From Nocardia nova SH22a (GTDB lineage Bacteria > Actinomycetota > Actinomycetes > Mycobacteriales > Mycobacteriaceae), in the NCBI RefSeq assembly GCF_000523235.1, contig NZ_CP006850.1:992001-1056000 (forward strand): DNA of 64,000 bases. The letters run 5' to 3'. The notes under the pieces are model-generated. The model was given only the letters and a program-made list of their open reading frames with translations, had not been told where the DNA came from and ran no database searches. Shown here one piece after another: positions 42,200 through 55,000 of this stretch (position 1 is its first letter; every line of letters starts with the position of its first letter). Made by a program: the position numbers and the translations under genes.

Positions 42200-42520
42200 A
42201 TGGCGAACGAGATCGAGGTCGAGGTGGCGAAGCTCCGCACCGCCGCCGGGAAGACACAGGACGTGCGCGACCACATCGAGCAGGTCCTGACCAGGCTGCA
42301 CGGCAAGACCAGCGGCTACGGAAACTGCTGGGGGGACGACACTCTGGGTGAGCAGTTCGCCGGAACCGGCGAGGGGGACGGCTATCTGGCCGCGGCCGAG
42401 AACATGGTCACCGGCGCGCGCGGGTTCGCCGACGCCTTCCAGAAGGTCTCCACCGGACAGACCGACAGCGCCACCTATCTGGAGACGATGGAGCACGGCA
42501 ACACCGACGGCTTCCGATGA
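42200..42520 (+). CDS. WXG100-like protein of the giant-toxin operon
   Basis: A 106-residue helical-hairpin protein with a C-W-G turn (SGYGNCWGDDTLGEQFAG) in the WXG position. It begins MANEIEVEVAKLRTAAGKTQDV. GGATGGAGG precedes the ATG. It overlaps the YbaB-like gene as ATGA, so it is the first gene of a coupled set ending with the giant gene. Its likely role is as the small ESX partner of the giant protein, as EsxE/EsxF are for CpnT. Confidence 0.72.
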   Translation: MANEIEVEVAKLRTAAGKTQDVRDHIEQVLTRLHGKTSGYGNCWGDDTLGEQFAGTGEGDGYLAAAENMVTGARGFADAFQKVSTGQTDSATYLETMEHGNTDGFR

Positions 42521-43017
42521 CGAACGAGCATATGCAGGCCGAGCTGGTGGGAATCCTCGGCGAGGCCAAGGAACAACTGCGGGTGATCGCCGAGATCCAG
42601 CGTGACCGTGCCGAATTGGTCGGCACCGCCTCGGTTCGCAAGAACCGCGTCACCGTGAGCGTCAATGCCGACGGCGCCGTCATCGAGACCAAATTCGGCG
42701 CCGGGATCGAGGATCTGAGTTATGCGGAGATCGCGCGGGCGGTGACCGAGGCGGCCCAGCAGGCGTCGAAGGATCTGGCCGAGAAGCATCGGGTACTGAT
42801 GGCGCCGTTGCAGGAGCGCCGGGCGAAACTGCCCAAACTCACCGATCTGATCGAGGGCATGCCCGACGTTCGCCTGCCCACCGCACCGGAACCATCACTG
42901 GCACCGCCGGATTCACCGGATCGCGACGCCGAATACGGCGAGGACGAACTCCGGTTCGAGGATGCGGAGACGGTTCCGGCCGAACCGGAACGCCGCGTCA
43001 CCGACTCCAGTTGGTGA
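42517..43017 (+). CDS. YbaB/EbfC-like protein of the giant-toxin operon
   Basis: A 166-residue homologue of the protein at 32509. The shared core is VSVNADGAVIETKF...LSYAEIARAVTEAAQQASKDL, then LMAPLQERRAKLPKLTDLIEG. In the other copy this tail reads LMQPLRERKLQLPKLSEIIEG. A Pro/Glu/Asp-rich tail follows. It is coupled to the WXG100 gene by ATGA and ends 16 bases before the giant gene. That the same protein family precedes both CpnT-like genes argues for a dedicated role, for instance as a chaperone or regulator. Confidence 0.65.
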   Translation: MTNEHMQAELVGILGEAKEQLRVIAEIQRDRAELVGTASVRKNRVTVSVNADGAVIETKFGAGIEDLSYAEIARAVTEAAQQASKDLAEKHRVLMAPLQERRAKLPKLTDLIEGMPDVRLPTAPEPSLAPPDSPDRDAEYGEDELRFEDAETVPAEPERRVTDSSW

Positions 43018-43033
43018 TCCGGGAGAACCGCGC

Positions 43034-46000
43034 ATGATCGAGTTTCCCAGCTGGCTCGAGTGGCTGGGTGCTGCCATCGGAATGGAATGGCCGCACGGCA
43101 ACGAAGACGATATGTGGGCGCTCGCGGGCGACTGGCATACCGCCGCGGGCGAGCTGCGCGAAATTCTGCACCTGATGGACGAGGCCAAATCCGCGACCCT
43201 GGCCGCATATCCGGCCGGTGACGGCCAGCAGCAGATGAGCGACACGTTCGACAGTATGCGCAGCGGTAAGGATTCGCTGGAGGCGCTGGCGGGCTACTTC
43301 GATCAGATCGGTGATTCCGTCGACGGCGGCGGCACGCAGATCCAATACACCAAGTTGATGTTCTATTCGACGCTGGTGATCACCGCCGCCGATATCGCCG
43401 CGGTATGGATATTCCCGCCGACCGCACCGGCGGAAGAGGCCGGAATCATCGTCGCCACTCGCGTCGCGGTGCGGGTGATGTTCCGTCGCATGCTCAGCAC
43501 GATGGCCGGGTGGGCGGGCCGGTTGGCCGAGAACGCGCTGGTGCGATTCCTGTTCCGGCATGTGCTGTTGAACGCGGCACTGGGGGCGCTGCAGGAATTC
43601 GCGGTGCAGGAGATCCAGATCTGGCAGGGGCACCGCAAGAGCCTGGACTTGAATCAGCTCGGGGTCACCACCTTCGCCGCCGGTGTGGGCGGGGCGGCCG
43701 GTGGTGGAGTCGGTGAGGCGCTGGGCCGCAAATTCGGCAACGCATTCCGCAACGAGGCCGGGGACATCACCTCGAAATGGGGCGTCAATCTCACCCGTGC
43801 CGGAATCGGTGCGAGTTCCGGGCTGGTGAACTCGGCGGCCGCCTTCGGTGGTTCGATCGCCTGGCAGTTCGGTTCCGATCTGGCGCACGGCAATCTGGAT
43901 ACCGCGCTCGACAATCTGAAGAACACCCACGTCGATTGGCGTATGTTCAGCGCGGGTGCGATCACCGGTGGCGGGTCGGCGCTGAATCACAATTTCGCGC
44001 ACAACCATTTCGAGAATTCGCCGTTCTGGAAGTTGAACGCGCCGCGGGTGGATCTGGGCAATATCGGCGATCTGCACAACTTCCAGCACGACGGGACCGT
44101 GCCGAATGTGCACGTCGACGCGCCGAACGGCAATGGTGTCGGCGCGAACGGCAATGGGCTGCATGGTGATCCGCAGACGGTGCACGGTGATCCGGGTTCG
44201 TCGGGTCCGGTGCGCGGTGGGCCGGTGTCGAACGGGCACGACAGTCATGCCGGTGGTCCGACCGTCACCGCGGGGACGCACGAGGCGCCGGTAGCCGGGG
44301 CGGGGTCTGCACCGGAACATACTGCACCGCAGGATTATTCGGATACATCCGCGCCCGGCCCGCAAACTCCGGCGCACGACCGGGCCGGACCGGTGGACTC
44401 GAATGTGCCGTCGGACTCCGAGAGCGGAGGTCCTGTCGCCTCCGATTCGTCGTCGCCGGTGGGGCATCAGGGGGCGACCGGACACGACTCGACCCCGCCC
44501 GCGACGTCGGATACGCCCGTGTCGCACACGTCCACGCACGAATCACCCACGACTGCAGCGACATCCGGACCCGAGGGGACGCACTCGCAGGCCGATACTC
44601 CGGCCGCGAGTACATCGGGTGCGTCGGCGGCGGAGCCGAGCGCTGCATCCGGACCGGCGGCGTCGTCCGGACCGGCGGCGTCGTCCGGACCGGCCGCATC
44701 GTCCGGACCGGCTGCTGCATCCGGACCGGCTGCCACGTCCGGTCCCGCGGCATCGTCTGGTCCGGTGTCCTCCTCTGGTCCGGGCGCAGCCACGGGAGCA
44801 TCCCCGATCGACACGCGCGGCGCCTCGCCGGTCGGCGGCTCCGACGCGCCCCGCACCGGCGAGGTTCGCACGCCCGACGCCCGCACCGGGACCGATGGGC
44901 GCGCCGCCTCCGATCTCAACCGGGGCGCCACCGGCGACGGCCGGACACCGGCCCGCGCGGGTTCGGCCGACACACCCGGCGCCCGCCCCGCCGCCGATTC
45001 GCGGGTGCAGGCCCGCGTCACCGACTCCGAGTCGCCCCGCGCGGGAAGTCGAACCGGTACGACCGAGGGGGATCGAAGCACCGCCAAGCCCGGCCGCGCC
45101 GACACCGGTGCGGCGCAGGAGCGCGCGGGCGCCGGACCCCGTCCCGACAAGGGACCTGGTGGCGAGCCCTCTCGCGATGCCCGTGACAGGCCTGAAAACG
45201 CCCGTACACCAGGCGAACTCGAGGAGCCGGTGGCTCCGCACGAATCTGGTGAGGATTCGCTTCCGCCCGAGCGCGACTCCACTGCCGGACGAGACCGTGA
45301 GGAATCGGTCTCCCGTAATGAGACTGCACCTCGCGACGAGGCCGGACCCCGCGATACGACGCGGCCGCTCGACGAGGCAGGCCCGCACGATGAGACCGCG
45401 TCGCACGATTCCGACAAATCGAGCCCCACCGGTCGCATTGCGGATCGACCCACACGCGCCGATGATCCCCCTGCTCAGGACGCTGATCCTGGTCGCCGAG
45501 ACGATCAGGGCACGCCGGATGCGGTCGAGCGCACGCCACACGACCCGGAAGCATCCACCCCCCACGATCCCGACGCCGCTGGCCCGGGCGAGGCAGAGCA
45601 CACCGGTGTCAGGAATGGTGAGCATGCCGCGCCCGGCGACTCGGACGGGGCCGCTCCCAGGGACGGGGAGCACGGCGGTTCCAAGGACGGTGAGCGCACG
45701 CCGCCTCGCGATGCGGAGGGTGCCGGATTCCGGGACGCCGAGGGGGCCGGACCGCGGGATGGTGAGCATGTGCCGCCGCGTGATTCCGACGCTGCTCGTC
45801 CCAGGGATGCGGAGCACGCTGGGCCCGGGGAGGGTGAGCATATCGGTGATCCGGTTGCTCGAGACGCCGACGGGAATACCTCCGGGCGTTCCCGGGGCGA
45901 CGAATTCGCTCCGCTCCCTGCCGAATCCGAGGGGCACACCCCGCTCGCCGACCGCACGGGCGATTCGAACGAAACCCCCTCTCGCCGTGATTCGGTGGAA

Positions 46001-49000
46001 GACGATCCGGTCGCGGGGGCGCGTGATGACGCGGAGGCGCGGCCCCATCCCGCCGACGAGCCGGCCCATCCGGAATCCGATGGGGCACAGGACAAGTCCG
46101 GCCAGGAAGCTCCGCGCCGTAGACCGGCTGCCCACGGCGACAACGACGGGACGCTGAACAAACCGCGCGATTCCGAGTCCAGCGACACACCGCAGCGCAA
46201 GCGTGACGACGGCCTGGTGGTGCGGCCCGAGGATCAGGCCGCACCGGGGATGCCCGCGCATCCCGCCGATGTCGAACACGCACAGGCCCGTCCGCGTCGC
46301 GAGGACCAGGCGTCCGACCAGCATGCCGCGCCGGAGTCGCCGAAACCGCCCGCCCGCGACGAATCCACGCGCGGCCGCTGTGCCGAGCTGGCGCTGCGGC
46401 TGATCCGGGAAATGACCGGCAGCAAGACGATTCGGCTGCCCGAACGCGCGGTCGGCCCGGAGGGGATGACCGCCGCGGAGGTGCAGGCCGATGCCGGCGG
46501 CCGGATGGTGCGGGTCAGCGATCACGACGCGATCGCCCGGCGGCTGGCGGGGATGCGCAAGGGCGCGATGGCGCTGGTGGTGGACGGCTATCACGCCGGT
46601 CCGGGCAGGCGCGTGGTCGGTGCGCACGCCTACGTCATGATCCACGAGGGCGGTGGCCGGATCGTGGTCCGCGACGAGAGTACGGGGGTGGTGACCGACC
46701 ATCCGGCGGACCTCCCGGCCGATCTGCACGACACCCATATGATCCTGTTCGACCGCAAGGGCCGCCCCGTGCATCCGCTCACTCCGGAGCAGCGGGAAGC
46801 CCTTGCCCGCCAGCAGGATCCGGAGGCGGTGCGGATCCGGCAGGCACTCGACGACCACTCCGGTCGGGTGCGCGAGCTGTTGCTCCGAACACCCACCGGC
46901 AGAAGGATTCTCGCGGGCCTCACCGACAGTCGCTACACCGATCACGTCGATCGGAGCGCGTCCGCCGACGGCAGATACGGGTCGTTCCGTCGCGGCGACA
47001 TCACCGCGGTCGTGTACGCCGACGGGCGCGGGCAGATCGCGCAGGCACTCACCCTCGCGCACGAGAGTGTGCACGCCGAGCGCTATCTCAACGGTGAATC
47101 ACCCGCGGACCGGCCGCTGGAGTTGTCCCGCGACGATTATGTGCGCGAGATGGTGCACGAGGAGGCGATGGCCTCCGGCCGCCGCTTCCAGATGGCCGCG
47201 GAACTGCGCGAACTCGGCTACCAGATCGTCGAACGTCCACCCGAGGCCGCCTACCGCAGGGCCTACGAGACCGCGTTGCGCGGTCTGGAGGGCCCGGGCG
47301 CCCACGAGATCGCGCACGAAGTAGCGGTCGATCATCTGCGCAACTACCTCGAGCACGTGTCGCAGAACGAGAGCGGCCGCACCTACGCCGACCACTACCG
47401 CGACGTCTGGAATCGGGCGCACGACGTGGCCCGGACACCGAGCGACGACAGCATCCGCTACGTGCCCGACGATCCCGCCGTGCGCGAGCGGATCCGGTCC
47501 ACGGCGCTGGAGCGACACATCGCGGCGGTGCGGCTGAACGAGCACGCGGCGCAGCTCGAGCGCATCGCCGACCGCGTCTCCGATCGGATCCCCTACGACC
47601 CGACCATGCGCCGGGACATGGTGCAGCACTTGATCTCCGAGCAGCTGCGCGCTGTCGGACACGAACTCGAGCAGGGTGGCCTGCCGCCGGAACGCGCTGC
47701 CGAATTGCGGCGGCTGGGACATGATCTGCGGCGGATGTCGGATCTTGTCGATCGGCATCACAACACACTCGCCGAGGTCGACCGGTTGCGGTCGGCCGGT
47801 GCGGCCGATGTCGCGCGGCAACTGCTCGGTGACATGATCGCCGACGCGCCGGGCGCCGAGGTGCTCGGCGACCACTTCGCGGTGATTCCCGGTGAGCCGG
47901 AACGGATTCTGGTCGCCGCGGGACCGGGCGATCATCAGCGGGTCGTGCGGGCCGCGCCGCCCGAGATCGTCGAGCGGCTGGCGCGCGGGGCGGAGCCGGA
48001 ATATCTGAACGTCCGGACCGGCGACAACGGTGAGATCCGCTACGAGCGGGCCACCCGGCCGGACCCGGCGCGCGAGGAATCCGCCGAACAGGTCGAACCG
48101 CGGGATCTCGCGGCACGGGCGTCCGAAGCGGTGATCGCCGAACTCCAGCGGCAGCTGAACCGCGTACCGGTCGGCTCGTGGGCGGTCGACACGCTGCGCG
48201 CTCGCGGCGTGACCGTCGAACACGAGTCCGGCGGCGGCAGTCGCTACGAGCCCGGCCGTAAACGGCTCGTCCTGGACATCGGCGGCACCGACGCGGAGCA
48301 GATGGCCGCGCTGGTGCACGGGGCCATTCACGCGGAGCGGGCGCACGAAAACGCGTCCGAGGACGGCGTCCTGGCCCGCGATCGGATGGAGCGCGAGGAA
48401 TACGTCGATCACATGATCGACGAGGAATCCGCCGCGCACGCAATGGAATTCAACGCGCTGGCGCAACTGCGCGAGGCGGGTCACCGGATTCCGGACAGTC
48501 CGCTGGAACGGATCTACCGCGACGCGTTCGCCGACGCGCGCGAGCGGGCCGCCGCCCGTGAGGATCTGCCGGACGATCCGGCGGCCCGGGACGCCGAACT
48601 GGACCGGATCGCCAACGACGCCGGTATCGATGCGATCCGCCCGGCCGTGGCCGACCACGCACCGGACGGCGGTGCGAGCTATGCGCGCGGTTATCGCGAG
48701 GCGTGGGACTCCGCGAATCCGCCCCAGGACGACACGACCGCCGTGCAGCGGGATCGACCGCCCGCCCAGGTGCCCGACCCCGACGGGTCGACCTATGTCA
48801 ACACCTACGGTGGCGACCCCGTCTACGGCATCAAGGGCTGGGTCGACGAGCACGGCGTGCTGCACTACGAGATCCGCGTCGGCCCCGACACGCCGCCGGG
48901 CCGAGAGATGTTCCAGGACTTGATGAACGGCCTCGGCGATCGTGTCGAGGGCATCCAGGACGAGTGGTACGACGGCGGCGCGCTGACCGACAATCTGGAC

Positions 49001-52000
49001 AGTTTCAACGCGGGAGTCCAGCACGGGTTCACGCCGGAGGAGTCGGCGCGCCGGACGTTCACCGGCAAGCTCGCCGAGGAGCTGGGCTACACCGAGGTGA
49101 CCTTCGGAGATCCGGATCTGCGCGGCGATACCGGTCTCGACGGCCCGCTGGGTGAAAATACCGGTGTCACAGTGGTTTTCCGGCACCCCGATGCCGCCGG
49201 AACGGATTCCGCGCGAGCACACGATCCGGACGAGTCCGGCGCCCGGCACGATCCGGGAAACGAGGAGGTCTTCACCGGCGGTGCGATCCGGCCGCGCGAC
49301 GTCTACTTCCAGGACGCCTGGGCCAAGGAGGCGTACGAACGATTCCGCGCCGACGACAGTGACGTCGACGATATCGCCGGACATCTCGCCGACACTCCGC
49401 GCGCCGACGGCCGGGTCGGATTCACCCGCGACGAGATAGCCCGGCTCAAACAGCATCTGATGCGCGACGAGCATCTGCTGCGCGACTACGAGACCGGCGG
49501 TCACTCCCGGCGGCGTTTCGACGAGTCCGCCGATATCGCCGAGGCGTGGATCCGGCTGCGGGCGGGCCGTCCGCTCGCCGAAGACGTCGTGCTGCTCGAG
49601 CACGAACTGCGCGAGGCCCAGTACCTGGCCGAACATCCCGACGCGACCTACGCCGAGGCGCACGACCACGCCAACCAGCGCTTCAACTGGGAGGACAATG
49701 TCCCGGAGCGGACGGGCGAGCGCTACGACACCCTGTGGAGGAACGACAATGGCGATGCTGGTGTTCTACGACCGGATCAGGGAGGACCCGGCCGAGGTGG
49801 AGTACCGGTTCGGGACGACGGAGGAACACCTCGATCGCCTGCTGATCATCGACAAGCGGACCAAGCGGTTCCGCGATCAGGACGATCGGACCCACGGCAT
49901 GACGGGGGCGGTCGCGGCGAGGATCTTCGGCAGGTACCGGACCGAGGGGACCTGGCCGGTGAAGGGCATGATCCAGGCGTAGCCGACCGGCGTCCGGAAC
50001 AGTCCGGTGGCCGCAATGCCGCCGAGCCGCCGCGTCGCGGTGAGGTCATCGTGGATCTCGGCGGTGAGCAGGTGCGGTTGCGCATGGTCGCCGACGGGAA
50101 CGGGCACTGGCGGGTGGAGTCGGCCGAGCCCGTGGAGCCGGGCCAGCGCGCTCCGGGAGCCGAGGTGGAACCGGCGAAACCGGGCCGGTTGCGGTCGCTG
50201 TGGCAGCGGTTCACCGGCGGATACGAGGGGCACAATCCGAAATATCCGTCGGGCAGTGGGCAGGACGGCAAGTATCAGACCGAGATCACCGAGGATTTCG
50301 GGCACCTGTTCGACATCCACGCGCTGGAGACCCTGAGCGACCACGACATCAGCGTCAATTACATGCGGTTGATGAAGGAGTCGGTCACCCTCTGGATCAA
50401 CCGGGAACACGCACCGCTGCTGAAACACCTCACCGCGCGCGTGGAACTGCAAGCGGGCGACCATATTCCGATGCACACCCGCGACGGGCGGGAGTACGCG
50501 TACTGGAACGAGGACGCGGATCCGGCCGAGGTCGCGGCGATGCACAAGTATCTGCGCGATATGGGGCTCGGCCACCTGGTCGACGAATCGATGCCGCGGG
50601 ATCTGCCTCGGTCGCACGGCGAATCCGAAGCGCCGCCGGACAATCCGGCCGATGAGTTGCGTGCCGCCGCCGATCGATTGGGCGTCGACCTCATCGATCT
50701 GAGCCCGGAGACGCTGCGCCGCGCACTCGACACCGCCGAGTACCAGAATCTGCGCCGGGCGGCGGTGATCGAGGCCCTGCGCGATGCCGCGCACCGCTAC
50801 AACGCCGAGCACGCCGACATCCCGTATCGGCCGCAGTCCATCAGCGACCACAATCCGCTGGGCCGGTTCCTGAAGGAAGTGATCATCGCTCAGGGCGACG
50901 ATCCCGGCCTGCTGAACTGGCGCGGTGTGAACAACGGCGCCGAATCGGGTCGCGACTTCGACGTGATGAACGTCGAAAACCCGGACGAGCGCATCGAATA
51001 CGATCCCGACGACGAATCCGGACGCGACGACGGCCTGCGGGCCTTCTTCGAGAACTCCCTGCGCCGCGACCAGATTCGCGACGAGCGGGCAACCTGGGCG
51101 GATCTGCTCGCCGCCGAACTGTCTCGGCTGGAACCCGATCAGCTCGACGCCGCCCTGAACGAACTGCGCGACGGCGTGCACGAACGTGCCGGGGAGATCC
51201 GCGATTTCGCCGATCAGGTGGACGAGTTCCGGAAACACTTCCCCGCCAACGATGTTCGAGAACTGCCGCCGCGGCGTCCGGGGGAGCCGGGGCGGTTGAT
51301 CGTCCTGGATGTGCACGGTGATCACGAGCAGGCGCTCGCCGGTGCGCTGGACCGTCATCCGGGACTCGCCGCCCGCCTCAACAATGGTGAGGTACGGGCG
51401 GAGAAGTGGACCGTCGTCGTCGACGAGAACAACCAGGCCCACGTCCGCCATCTCGGCGATATCGACGCGCACCCCATTTCGGTGGAGGTCCAGGGGCGGC
51501 ATCTGGACGGGCTGCTGGTGCGGGACGGTGACGGCAACTGGCATGTCGCCCAACCACCGGCCGAGCCGGCGCCGATGGCGCCGCACGCTCGCACTCCCGA
51601 TGAAATCCGTGCTGTTCGTGATGATCTCGCGCGTGAGCTGGGTCTTGACCCGGAGCAGATCACGCCGGAACTCATCGAGCGTGAACTGCGGGCCAACGAT
51701 CTGCGCGCCCTGCAGATCGAGGCATTGCTCGATCACGCCCGCAGCAGCGACGCGATCGAGTCCTTCCATGATCTGGCCAATGCGCGCGACCGGCTCGCGC
51801 AGATCACCGGTGTCGACGATGCACAGCAGGTGACGCCCGAGCACGTCGGCGAACAGATCACCGGTAAGGTTCGCAGGCCGCTGCGCGAGCAGCGGGTCGA
51901 GATGCTGGTCAAGTACTACGACAAGCTGTCCGGATATCTCAAGGGGCGCGGGGAGGATCGGGGACCGCTCGTCGAAGCCCGCGATGCGCTGGTGCGGGCG

Positions 52001-55000
52001 CTGGGCGCCGAACCCGAGGAGGTGCTTCCGAGCAAGTACTCGAAGGAGCTCGAGTACAAGCCGGATCCGATGGGCATCGACGAAGGCAAGCTGGCCGCGC
52101 TGATCCACGACCGGGCAGGCGAGCCGGGTGTTCGCGATGCGGTCACCGATTTCGTTCGCGTACTGGGGGATACGGATCCGTTCACCGACGGTCTGCGTCT
52201 CGATCTCGCGACCGATCCTCGTGTGTTCGATGGTGAAGTGCCGATGCACGATCCGGAAGCGCTGAGGCATCTGCGCGAGGTGATCGGTGACGGTCGTCGG
52301 CTGTTCGACGCGCCCGAACCGGACGGGGAGGCCGTCGCGGGGGCACGGCCGAATCGCGATTGGGCGCGACTGCTCGGCCACGATCTGATCGATGCCACGC
52401 CGGAGCAGTACGTGCGCGCCTACGAGGCATACCGCGACGGCAAGATCGAGAAACATGAGCGGCTCAACGCGGCGCAGCGCGAGGAGGTGCACCAGCGGCT
52501 GCGCGAGGAGGTGCGGCAGCGGGCCACCGATCTGCGCGCGCTGTCGGAGCTGAACGACCGCTACCACCAGGCGGTCGCGGATCTGCCGGAGAACCGGCGG
52601 GCGCGTATCGATCAGCTGTCGCGGGAATGGGCCTCGGCCTGGACCGAACGGGAGCGGGCCCGCCAGTTCATCGTCGACCATGCCCACGAACTGCGGGTCT
52701 CGCCCGAGGAATTGCTGGCCGACGATCTGAAAGATGGTTCGGCACTGGACGATCTGTTCGACGATCTCGGCTCCCGAACCATTCGCGGTGAGAATCGCGC
52801 GGATTTCGCACGCCGGTTCCAGGAGTTCGCCGCCCGGCACGAGGCACTGTTCGACGCCGCTCGGAGATTCCACGACAACGACGTCCGTGTCGCGGATCTG
52901 GACGCGGAACTGCGCGGCGCGGTGGAGCGCGACGTGGCGCTGTCTCACGACGAGGGTGACGACGGGGACGGCACCGCCGCCGCGCCACCGCAGGGGCCGC
53001 CGAAGAAACCGCCGCAGGCGCCGGGAGGGGCGGCCGAGGAACCGAAGTCCGAAGGTGATTCGGGCGCATCCGGTACTCCGCCGCGTTCCGAGACGCCCGC
53101 CGAATGGGGTCTGCGGATGCGTGCGGAGAATGCCAGCTGGTCCGCGCGCATGGCGGCCCGGCACGCCCTTCGCATGCGCGAACTCGCTGACGAGGCGGTC
53201 GCCCGTGACCCGGACGGTCCCGACGGCTCGATGGCCTGGGACGCCCGGATGGCCGCCGACCGCGCCGAGTGGGAGGCCCGCTTCGCCGCCCAGCGCGCCG
53301 ACTGGCTCTGGGATCTCGTAGGCAACGACCGGCACCCGGCCGAGCCGAAACAGGAGCCCGATGCGGGGGCGCCGGAACAGGCTGCGGCATCGGATGCCGG
53401 GAAGGCGGCGCCGGAGCCGGGTGGCGGGGATCCGATGCTTGACGGGGGATCCGGCACGGACAAGGCGAACCAGGAAGCGGGCGGCGAGCAGGGGGCCGAG
53501 AAGTCGCAGGAAACGGGCGGCGCACCCGATCCGATCGCCGAGGCACAAGCCCGTCAGGAGGCCGCGCACAACGAACTACGCAGGATCGCAAGAGATCTCG
53601 GGCTGCCCGATCGCGGTGAGGCGCGCGAACTCGAGGCCGCGATCACGCGCAGGCTGGACGCCGAATCGGCCGAGCAGCAGGCCATCATCGACCGCACCGA
53701 TCTGCGACCGGACGAATGGTCGGCTGCGCGCGAACGTGCTCAGCAGCGCATGAACGAGCTGTACGGAATGCGCCGCGCGGCGATGCGCGCGGCCCGCGAT
53801 TTCCAGGAGGCCCGGATAGCGGAAGGGCGCCTGCGCGCCGCGAATCCGCAAGTGTCACAGGTCGCCGAGGAGCGGTCGCCCGGAAAGGTCGAGAGCCAGG
53901 AGCCGGGCTCGGAATCCGGTGACGGCGACGAAGGCACGGGCGGTTCGCCCGCGAAGTCTGGCGATAGTGATTCCGACGGTGGTTCGGGCGCGAAAACGGA
54001 GCCGGACGCCGAACCCACAGCTGCAGCACCTGGAGGCGGCAAGCGGCCTCCGAGCGATGGTGGCAGTGATGGCGGCAAGCTGCCTCCCGGTGACAGTGAT
54101 GGATCCAAGAGCGGCGGAGGTAAGCGGCCCCCGAGCGACGAATCCGGCACGGATTCCGATGGTGGAGACGATGGTTCGGGTGCTTCGCCAGCGAAGCCGG
54201 GCGATAGTGATTCCGGTGGTGGCTCGGGAGCGAAGGCCGAACCGGAAGCCGAACCCGCGGCCGACGCGGCAGGTGGCGGTAAACAGCCTCCTCGCGACGG
54301 ATCCGACAGCAGCGGCAGGCGGCCTCCGGGTGATGGTGGTGTCGACGGCCCGGACGTGAAATCCGACGACTCCGGCACCGGTAGTGGCGATTCCGCTGCG
54401 AAACGCGGGGCGCAGGTCGCGGCCGACAACTCCGGCAGCAGGTCCGATGGTGGCGATTCAGGTGCCGCGGTTGCCGGTGGCGGTAAGCGGCCACCTGGTG
54501 ATGGCGGCGGATCCGATGACAATGGTGAGCAGCCGCCCGCCGGTGATGGGTCCGAAGATGGTGCGGCACATTCGGATTCGAATACCTTGCAGTTGCGGGA
54601 GTCCGAGGCGCCCGCCGGACAGGGTAGCGGCGAGCCCGCCCGGCCGACCTGGCATCAGGACGGCCCGCAGCAAGAGCACCGGCCGGTCACCCGCGCTCTG
54701 CGAAAGGCATTGCGGGAGTTGGCCGATGCCGGTGCCGAGCGGGTCCGGGCTTGGACCCGGATGAACGCTCGCGCACACGATCTCGGTCTGCGTCCCGACG
54801 AGATCCGGCGTGAGATTCTGCGCGAGGCGATCGCCCGCACCGCCGACGACCCCGGCATCGCGCCCGCGGCACGCGACGAATTGCATGCGCTGCTGGACGA
54901 TCTCGACAACGGCCGGACCCGGCTGGAACTGGATCGCCGGGCCGCCCGCCTCGGTGTGCCGCTGCCGTCCGATCATCAGGTCGCCGACGCGATCCGGGAC

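Noticed and set aside
49877..53569. A 1,230-codon minus-strand frame opposite the giant gene
   Set aside because: Same reasoning; the plus frame has the better GC3 and recognisable modules except over the nested gene.
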